Source: JBHPGW01 sp042569785
GTDB lineage: Bacteria > Planctomycetota > Phycisphaerae > Sedimentisphaerales > Anaerobacaceae
Direction of reading: 5' to 3'
Length of the DNA: 10,768 bases
NCBI GenBank assembly: GCA_042569785.1
Contig: JBHPGW010000076.1
Coordinates: 1 to 10,768 of the forward strand
The stretch's first letter is position 1, and every line of letters starts with the position of its first letter. The translations under genes were made by a program, and so were the position numbers. Shown here in pieces: positions 5,180 through 10,768 of the stretch. The notes below the pieces were generated by a model. That model had not been told where the DNA came from and did no database searches. It saw only the letters and a list, made by a program, of their open reading frames with translations.

Positions 5180-6589
5180 TTAACTGCTGAGGTTTCCAGT
5201 ATTAATGTTTAACATTTCATCCCAGGCGTTGGTGATTGCAATTAATTGAGCGACAGTTTCTTCAAAAACAGTTCTGTCTCTGACAGGCTGTATAAGAAAA
5301 TTGGTTATTTTATCTATTAGTGCGATAGCACCATCGATACGTCGATTACTGCCCGGCGAAAATGCTCCGATGTTTATCAGGTCTTCGGCGTCGACATAAG
5401 TAGCGTATATTTCTTTAAGTTTCTGAGCTGACAATTTGTGTTCTGTGTTTACGACGGCAGGCATCAATCGGCTAATACTTCCCAGAATATCGACCGCTGG
5501 AAAATGTCCCCGTTCGGCTAATTTTCTCGATAAAACAATATGCCCGTCCAAAAGGCTCCTTGCGCTGTCGGCTACGGGGTCGGTCAGATCATCGTTCTCT
5601 ACAAGAACGGTCACGATACCGGTAATACTGCCATTGTCGATGCACCCTAATCTTTCGATAAGCCTGGGCATCAACGCGAAAACGCTTGGGCAGTATCCTT
5701 TTGACGCGGGCGGTTCTCCTGCGGCTAATCCTATTTCTCGCTGAGCCTGAGCGAACCTGGTCAATGAGTCCATCATGAATAAGACGTCATTGCCCTTGTC
5801 CCTGAAATACTCAGCAATGGCAACTGCCATAAACGATGCTTTTACACGCTGAATAGGCGGAGAATCCGAAGACGCGACGATCACTACGCTTTTAGCCAGT
5901 CCTTCAGGCCCGAGGTCATTTTCCAAAAATTCACGCACTTCCCTGCCGCGTTCACCTACCAAGGCCACAACATTTACATCGGCGTCACTGGAATTGGCAA
6001 TGTCGCCAAGCAGAACACTTTTTCCTACTCCGCTGCCGGCAAAAATACCCACGCGCTGGCCTCTTCCCAGAGTCAGCATACCGTCTATCGACCGGATGCC
6101 TAAAGCAAGCGGCCTGGTAATTCTTTTCCTTGTTAACGGTGACGGACTTTTTGCGTCAAGCGCTTTTTTATCCTCTCCGATCAATGGCCCTTTGCCATCG
6201 ATAGGCTCACCCATACCGTTCAACACTCTGCCCAGAACTTTCTCACTCAAAGTAATAAATCGAGGTGTACTGTGAGCTGTCACCGCATCTCCGGGAGATA
6301 TACCTTCTATGTGTTCTAATGGCAGGAGAACAAGATGGTCGTTGGCAAATCCGACGACTTCTGCCATAATATCGTAACCGTCGCGAATTTTAATAGTGCA
6401 GAGCTCGCCAAGTCCAAGTTTTGGTCCGTTGGATTCGACGGTAAGACCTGAAACTTTTACTATAGAGCCTTGACAGCGTATTAATTTCAGCGACCCAAGG
6501 GCAGATCGAAACTTATCGAAATCAACCGGATAGTCCTGATCAGGATTTTGTGTTTGCTCTGGTTGCGTCTGTATCTTATTGGAGGTCAT
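5180..6589 (-). CDS. fliI: Flagellum-specific export ATPase FliI
   Basis: A 469-residue cytoplasmic ATPase, related to F1-beta, that energises flagellar type III export together with FliH and FliJ. After a short family-variable N-terminus come the beta-barrel domain (about 35-110) and the RecA-like core. Walker A AGSGVGKS spans 184-191. VGERGREV (211-218) contains the catalytic Glu at 213. Walker B NDVLFMMDS ends with D274. The FliI hallmark RFAQAQREIGLAAGEPP runs from 278 to 294, followed by GYCPSVFALMPRLIER. All catalytic residues are present. The gene starts 3 nt after fliH stops, with only a distant AAGG as ribosome binding site, consistent with translational coupling. Length and motif order separate it from F1 and virulence T3SS ATPases given the flagellar neighbours. 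Confidence 0.98.
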   Translation of the reverse strand: MTSNKIQTQPEQTQNPDQDYPVDFDKFRSALGSLKLIRCQGSIVKVSGLTVESNGPKLGLGELCTIKIRDGYDIMAEVVGFANDHLVLLPLEHIEGISPGDAVTAHSTPRFITLSEKVLGRVLNGMGEPIDGKGPLIGEDKKALDAKSPSPLTRKRITRPLALGIRSIDGMLTLGRGQRVGIFAGSGVGKSVLLGDIANSSDADVNVVALVGERGREVREFLENDLGPEGLAKSVVIVASSDSPPIQRVKASFMAVAIAEYFRDKGNDVLFMMDSLTRFAQAQREIGLAAGEPPASKGYCPSVFALMPRLIERLGCIDNGSITGIVTVLVENDDLTDPVADSARSLLDGHIVLSRKLAERGHFPAVDILGSISRLMPAVVNTEHKLSAQKLKEIYATYVDAEDLINIGAFSPGSNRRIDGAIALIDKITNFLIQPVRDRTVFEETVAQLIAITNAWDEMLNINTGNLSS

Positions 6590-6592
6590 AAT

Positions 6593-7150
6593 TTATTCGG
6601 CCTTTCCCAGTGCTTTACCAATTTGTTCGAGCTGTTCATCTATAAAAGATTGGATGACCCCTTTGGGGGTATCGAGCATACATTGTGCAGGGGCGATATT
6701 GGGGTCGGCTACAAGGTTGATTCCTTTTAAAGCCTCACTGCCCACGTCCTGCTGGAGCTTATTGTATTGAGCAAGGTCTTCGGGGTTCAAATGGACGACC
6801 ACATCCTGCTGAAAAGGTGCATGGGTCAGCGTCTCCTTGATTATCGATTCTATTTCATAGTCACCATCTTTAACTTTTTGTACGAGTATCTTCCTGGCGA
6901 TCTCAACAGAAAGTTTCGCTATTTCTTCTTTGTGTTCGTTGATAGCCTGTTCGTTGATATGATTCAATTTGTCAATTACGCTCTGAAGCATCTGGACTGT
7001 TTGAGAAAAAATGGTTTTATGTTCTTCCAAAACTTGACCCCCAGCAACCTGACCGTTTTGCTGCGTCAATTCTGCGACAGAACTGTCGGCATCGAATATC
7101 GTTGCCGAAGTTATAGGCCTGACCATATCTATTGTAACTGACTTAACCAT
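6593..7150 (-). CDS. fliH: Flagellar export regulator FliH
   Basis: A 185-residue FliH, the stator-like partner of FliI that binds the ATPase N-terminus and links it to the switch ring. The middle is a coiled coil (about residues 40-85) leading into the family's EIAKLSVEIARKIL segment and a C-terminal globular half with VVVHLNPEDL and INLVADPNI, close to V-ATPase subunit E-type folds. I give the ATG at 7150, 10 nt after the fliG stop. An upstream in-frame TTG at 7168 would overlap the fliG stop and add six residues; an AAGG 11 nt before that TTG makes it a real alternative. The N-terminus is poorly conserved, as usual for FliH. The call rests on the C-terminal pattern and on its place between fliG and fliI. 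Confidence 0.92.
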   Translation of the reverse strand: MVKSVTIDMVRPITSATIFDADSSVAELTQQNGQVAGGQVLEEHKTIFSQTVQMLQSVIDKLNHINEQAINEHKEEIAKLSVEIARKILVQKVKDGDYEIESIIKETLTHAPFQQDVVVHLNPEDLAQYNKLQQDVGSEALKGINLVADPNIAPAQCMLDTPKGVIQSFIDEQLEQIGKALGKAE

Positions 7151-7160
7151 ATTATTTGTC

Positions 7161-8150
7161 TTATGCAAAAATTAAATCGCCTTTTCCATTCATTTTACGC
7201 AAAGCTCGAACGAGTTCTTCTCTTGCAGCATAAACATCAGTTTTGTTCGCAGCCGATATCAGTGACGCTTGCTCGGCCAGCAAGGCTGAGACTCTTTCGG
7301 AAATATTGGACTTTATCTTATTTGTTGTCGCCGCATCAGCACCAACTAACGCCAACGCCAATTTCTGCGGGCTAATTATTCTAATAGCTTGCTGTAATGA
7401 GCTGTTAGCTACTTGCGGAATGTCCTCCCAGATAATCATCAGCTTGAGGACCGTCTTTGCTACTTCAAGGTCTTTTTGAGCCATATTTTTCAGCAGTCCG
7501 TCTCGAATTTCTTTGCCCAGATTTCTTAACATCACCGCGACTTTTCTCAAAGGTTGATTAGTTCTGCCTGCTGAGTTCTGGGTATTATCAGTAACGCTCT
7601 TCAACTGGTTTTCCACCATTTCAGCTATTCTGCTTTTGGCTTCAGCGGTAACTGTTTCGGCATTAGTCAATCTGCTGATAACGCTTACCTGTACCGCTTC
7701 GTTGAACATCGCAAGGATATCGGCACTTTTCTTACTGTCTAATTCTGACAAAACAACCGCGATCGCCTGTGGATGCTCCTTTCTCAGGATCAGTGCTAAA
7801 GTTTCAGCATCTGCCGAACGAATAGCAAGGAAAGGATCACGTTTGACAAGTAGATTCTGTATTTTATTTTGTAGCTGTTCGGCATTTTCCTGGCCCATGG
7901 TGCTTTTCAGCATCTCGTTTAGAAAGCTTTTTACATTGAGCCCATGGCCCTTACGAAGCGACCCGCAAAATTCACGAGCAAGACTAAGACTCTGCTCTTT
8001 GCTCTGCAAACCACTCGCATCGAGATAAGCGTATTCTACAGCCAGATCCTGAACCTGTTTTGGTTCGACATCTCTGAGAAGCTCAGTTGCGGTCGATGAG
8101 TCCAGACTCATCAACAGCATCGCGGCCTTTTGTTTGCCTGTCAATTCCAT
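7161..8150 (-). CDS. fliG: Flagellar motor switch protein FliG
   Basis: A 329-residue rotor protein (E. coli 331) that couples the MS-ring to the C-ring and receives torque from MotA. The N-terminal domain (LTGKQKAAMLLMSLD, 3-17) binds FliF. The middle domain carries the EHPQ motif at 125-128. The C-terminal domain begins at the hinge MIIWEDI (238-244) where MFxF is usual. In the torque helix, R286 matches E. coli R281, but the positions of K264, D288, D289 and R297 are V269, E293, Q294 and N302 by an ungapped alignment. So the rotor charge pattern is only partly kept. A GAGGT site lies close before the ATG, and fliF stops 13 nt upstream. Identity is certain; the divergent torque surface may match the unusual stator genes downstream. 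Confidence 0.97.
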   Translation of the reverse strand: MELTGKQKAAMLLMSLDSSTATELLRDVEPKQVQDLAVEYAYLDASGLQSKEQSLSLAREFCGSLRKGHGLNVKSFLNEMLKSTMGQENAEQLQNKIQNLLVKRDPFLAIRSADAETLALILRKEHPQAIAVVLSELDSKKSADILAMFNEAVQVSVISRLTNAETVTAEAKSRIAEMVENQLKSVTDNTQNSAGRTNQPLRKVAVMLRNLGKEIRDGLLKNMAQKDLEVAKTVLKLMIIWEDIPQVANSSLQQAIRIISPQKLALALVGADAATTNKIKSNISERVSALLAEQASLISAANKTDVYAAREELVRALRKMNGKGDLIFA

Positions 8151-8163
8151 TTAGTCACTACCT

Positions 8164-9645
8164 CTATTCTTTCATCCAACTGCCAAATAACTGTCTGACT
8201 TTGTCAGGGTCAGCTTTTAAGGCATCGGCAATTTGATTTCTAAGCACTAATGATTCGGAAGGTTTGCCTTCATCAGCAAGCCCAGCTGTTCCTGCCCCAG
8301 CGGCTAATTGTCCTGCTGACTTTTTCTTAGCTCCGCTGAACATCTTAAAGATAAGCAACATACAGACCGCCGCGACACCTAAAGATGCCTGGCCTGCGAG
8401 GGCAACAAAGTCCAGTCCACCTGCCAGCTCCTCTTCGCTGACCACTCCGGCAGGTCTATTAAAGGAAGCCTGGACCACTTCTATCGAATCGATTTCCTTA
8501 AGTCCCAGTGCGTTTTTAATGATCGCCTCAACTTGTGCTTCATCCATTACCGGTTTAGCCGCTTTTGCCGCTGCGATTACTGCTTCGTTGGCATCAGCGG
8601 GAATGGCCGGTGACAGATCTACAAAAACTGCTACCGATAACGATATTATTTCGCCTGGCAGCACTACTTTTGTTTCAATGGTTTTTCCGAGCTGATACTC
8701 GACTTTTTCGGTTGCATTATCTTCGCCAGGACCCGGCCCGGCATCGCCCTCAGTATAGGCAGGTGCTGTGGTTTTTTTGCTTGTTGTCGATTCTTCTTTT
8801 TTCGCCATACCTTTTAAAGGTGTCTCAGTAATGGTATTGATACTTGTCATGTCGATCTCTGCGCTGACTTTTACTATAGCTCTTCCAGGCCCTAAAGCCA
8901 TAGTAAGCATGTCTTCTGCCTTCCTCGCCAGGTTGAACTCGATCCTTTCCCTATAATCCGCAACGGTGCCGGCTCCTCCTCCTGCCTGGTCAGATTTGCT
9001 GGTAAGCAGAGTTCCCTTGCTGTCGGTGACAGTTACGTTTTCTGATTTTAACCCTTCTACAGAACTTGCAACAAGATGTGTTATTGCCGCAATATTCAAA
9101 GAGCTTAACCGGTACCCGGGATTGAGACGCAACATTACAGAAGCGCTTGTTTTGCTGTTCTGTGATCTAAACAGTGTCTGCTCAGGGCTTACGATAAGAA
9201 TTCGGGCATGCCTGACTCCGTCTATCATTTGTATACTCTTTGCCAGCTCGTCCTGGAGGGCACGTTTAAAATTAACGTTTTGCACAAAGGGGCTTATTCC
9301 AATGCTCTGGTCATCGAACAGCTTAAAACCTTTCTGGCCTCCTTCCGGCAACCCCTCTTTTGCCAGGTCTATGTGAAGTTGTGAGATATGCTCTTTCGGC
9401 GCCCACACAGTAGTTCCGCCAGCAGTTAATTTGTATGCGATGCCCTTGTCACTGATCTTTTCTGTGATCTTTGAAGCTTCTCCAGGATCCAGTTCCGAAT
9501 AAAGCACACTAAAATCAGGCCTGCCTGCCCATTGGACAAGCAAAAACCCGACAATGATTACCGTGGCAAAAATAGAGACCAGTACAAATCGCTGAATAAA
9601 ACTTACATTTTGCCAGATTACCTGTAACTTCTGAAAAAAATTCAT
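8164..9645 (-). CDS. fliF: Flagellar MS-ring protein FliF
   Basis: A 493-residue inner-membrane protein forming the MS-ring, the base on which rod, switch and export gate assemble. Membrane helix 1 spans about 20-39. The YscJ/FliF ring-building region (about 45-215) contains LYSELDPGEASKI (48-60), KEGLPEGGQKGFKLFD (96-111) and ALQDELAKSI (129-138). The FliF-specific C-terminal periplasmic region follows, including a low-complexity loop (280-312, Gly/Pro/Thr-rich). Membrane helix 2 spans about 412-436. The cytoplasmic tail (LRNQIADALKADPDKVRQLF, 468-487) is the FliG-binding segment. It is somewhat shorter than E. coli FliF (552), mainly in loops. AAGGA lies 9 nt before the ATG. All expected regions are present. 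Confidence 0.97.
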   Translation of the reverse strand: MNFFQKLQVIWQNVSFIQRFVLVSIFATVIIVGFLLVQWAGRPDFSVLYSELDPGEASKITEKISDKGIAYKLTAGGTTVWAPKEHISQLHIDLAKEGLPEGGQKGFKLFDDQSIGISPFVQNVNFKRALQDELAKSIQMIDGVRHARILIVSPEQTLFRSQNSKTSASVMLRLNPGYRLSSLNIAAITHLVASSVEGLKSENVTVTDSKGTLLTSKSDQAGGGAGTVADYRERIEFNLARKAEDMLTMALGPGRAIVKVSAEIDMTSINTITETPLKGMAKKEESTTSKKTTAPAYTEGDAGPGPGEDNATEKVEYQLGKTIETKVVLPGEIISLSVAVFVDLSPAIPADANEAVIAAAKAAKPVMDEAQVEAIIKNALGLKEIDSIEVVQASFNRPAGVVSEEELAGGLDFVALAGQASLGVAAVCMLLIFKMFSGAKKKSAGQLAAGAGTAGLADEGKPSESLVLRNQIADALKADPDKVRQLFGSWMKE

Positions 9646-9698
9646 TAAACTGTTTCCTTGCCTGATTATTGATCACATAAAAAAGCGTTAAAAACTTC

Positions 9699-10013
9699 TT
9701 ATATCTGCATATTCATCGTTTGCTTGTACGCCTCGATCAGTTTGTTCCTGACGCCGACGAGCAGCTTAAAGCTCATATCAGCCTTAGCCACTGCCGAGAC
9801 CATCGAAGTAATGTCCTCGTTTTTGCCCGACAGCATATCCTTAACAGATAGATCCGACGCCTGCTGCTGGTCATCAACTTTTGAAATATATTTGCCCGCG
9901 GCCTTGACGGTATCAGCAAAAGCCGTTTTCGAGTCAGCTGACCCGGCGGCACCGGCCCCTGCCCCTGTCTTGGGCATTATTGAATTGAGATTCGTATTTA
10001 TATTATTTATCAT
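9699..10013 (-). CDS. fliE: Flagellar hook-basal body protein FliE
   Basis: A 104-residue protein, normal for FliE, that joins the MS-ring to the proximal rod and is the first substrate exported. The N-terminal third is low-complexity (GAGAGAAGSADSK, 17-29). The C-terminal half holds the diagnostic pattern: VSAVAKADMSFKLLVGVRNK (72-91) followed by IEAYKQTMNMQI to the end. The gene begins 11 nt after flgC stops, with GAGGT 8 nt before the ATG. The order flgB-flgC-fliE-fliF is the classical one, which supports the call. Confidence 0.96.
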   Translation of the reverse strand: MINNINTNLNSIMPKTGAGAGAAGSADSKTAFADTVKAAGKYISKVDDQQQASDLSVKDMLSGKNEDITSMVSAVAKADMSFKLLVGVRNKLIEAYKQTMNMQI

Positions 10014-10024
10014 TTTCTTTTACC

Positions 10025-10432
10025 TCACCTAAGTAATTCAAGCGTCGTTTCCACCATTGCCTGGTATCGTTTTAAGATCGCAGCGTTGGCCTGATATGTT
10101 CTCGTGGCGATACTGAGATTCATCATTTCAATTGGTAAGCTGACGTTTGGCATTGAGATATACCCCTGATCGTCAGCGTTGGGATCACCTGGCTTTAAGA
10201 TCATTTCAAAATCGCTCATATCCTCCGTTATATCCTGCACCTTAACCCCGCCGATCCCGTCGGAGCCGTCAGTTTCAAATACTGCCTCTAATCTGCGATA
10301 TGGCTGACCGTTACCGCTATCGGTAGTCCGGGCATTTGCGACATTGGAGGAGATCAGATTTATGTTCTGTCTCTGCGCACGTAAGCCAGACATCGCTATA
10401 TCGATCGGGCCAAAAGTCGAATTAACATCCAT
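10025..10432 (-). CDS. flgC: Flagellar proximal rod protein FlgC
   Basis: A 135-residue rod protein exported through the flagellar apparatus without a signal peptide. The N-terminal flagellar basal-body rod motif is clear: MSGLRAQRQNINLISSNVAN (14-33), followed by PYRRLEAVFE (44-53), the FlgC-type continuation. The C-terminal rod helix is also typical: PIEMMNLSIATRTYQANAAI (100-119) and YQAMVETTLELL. Length fits FlgC (about 135-140). A strong GAGGT site lies 8 nt before the ATG, and flgB stops 27 nt upstream. Confidence 0.97.
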   Translation of the reverse strand: MDVNSTFGPIDIAMSGLRAQRQNINLISSNVANARTTDSGNGQPYRRLEAVFETDGSDGIGGVKVQDITEDMSDFEMILKPGDPNADDQGYISMPNVSLPIEMMNLSIATRTYQANAAILKRYQAMVETTLELLR

Positions 10433-10459
10433 ATTCCTTCACCTCGTTAAAAATTTCAC

Positions 10460-10768
10460 TTATTTAACGGCTATCGCCAATTCCATTTGCTTATACTTTT
10501 TCTGCAATATTCGCACATAGGTCTTATGCCGCAGAGAGTTCTTGACCATCGCGCCAACTTCGGCTTCCAGGCTCACATCGTTGCCGTTCGACTTGACGTG
10601 ACTGTCTTTGGGCTGATACAGAAGGGCCTCGATTTCCTTTGGATTCACATTTCCGGATGAATCCATAGCCTGGGCGAGCAATTCCTGGAATTTGACGTCT
10701 AATCTGCGATAGCCGGGCGTTTCGAGATTGGCTACATTGTTAGCTATCGCCTTTTGACGAGGTGAAGG
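10460..10768 (-). CDS. flgB: Flagellar proximal rod protein FlgB (5' end missing)
   Basis: The reading frame is open from the window edge (10768) to a TAA at 10462-10460, giving 102 residues with the N-terminus missing. The visible start RQKAIANNVANLETPGYRRL is the basal-body rod motif, and LDVKFQELLAQAM continues as in FlgB. The C-terminal end VGAMVKNSLRHKTYVRILQK, followed by a short helix, is the FlgB-type rod helix. FlgB forms the proximal rod next to FliE. About 25-30 N-terminal residues are expected beyond the edge. A TTG at 10681 is internal, not a start. The operon promoter must lie outside the window. Confidence 0.93.
   Translation of the reverse strand, partial: PSPRQKAIANNVANLETPGYRRLDVKFQELLAQAMDSSGNVNPKEIEALLYQPKDSHVKSNGNDVSLEAEVGAMVKNSLRHKTYVRILQKKYKQMELAIAVK

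Overview
The window is almost entirely the distal half of a flagellar export and basal-body operon on the minus strand, so transcription runs from high to low coordinates. In that order it reads flgB (5' end cut by the window edge), flgC, fliE, fliF, fliG, fliH, fliI, fliJ, a membrane-anchored coiled-coil MotE/YlxF-like gene, motA and two different motB genes. A separate two-gene unit follows on the same strand: a CsgG-like lipoprotein carrying a glycine-zipper stretch, then dapB for lysine/diaminopimelate synthesis. Coding density is very high and no gene-free gap exceeds 300 bases. The largest gaps are about 142 bp (fliJ to the MotE-like gene) and about 143 bp (second motB to the lipoprotein).

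The organism is a motile diderm: it has rod proteins, an MS-ring, a peptidoglycan-facing stator and a lipobox lipoprotein. Moderate GC, a motA-motB-motB stator block placed directly behind fliJ, and divergent FliG and MotB sequences make Planctomycetota (Phycisphaerae-like) my best guess. That is an impression from the proteins, not a proof.

Functionally, FlgB, FlgC and FliE build the proximal rod and its MS-ring junction. FliF forms the MS-ring and FliG the torque-receiving switch ring. FliH, FliI and FliJ form the export ATPase complex. MotA with the two MotB proteins would form the ion-driven stator, with the MotE-like protein as a possible periplasmic helper. Usual neighbours such as fliK, flgD and flgE are absent between fliJ and the stator genes.

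The parts that merit a second look are the coupled pair of unlike MotB proteins sharing one MotA, the loss of key peptidoglycan-binding residues in the first of them, the altered charge pattern in FliG's torque helix, a cluster of three hairpins between fliJ and the stator block, and the CsgG/glycine-zipper lipoprotein. I did not find a wholly new system; most of the window is a recognisable flagellar operon with unusual details.
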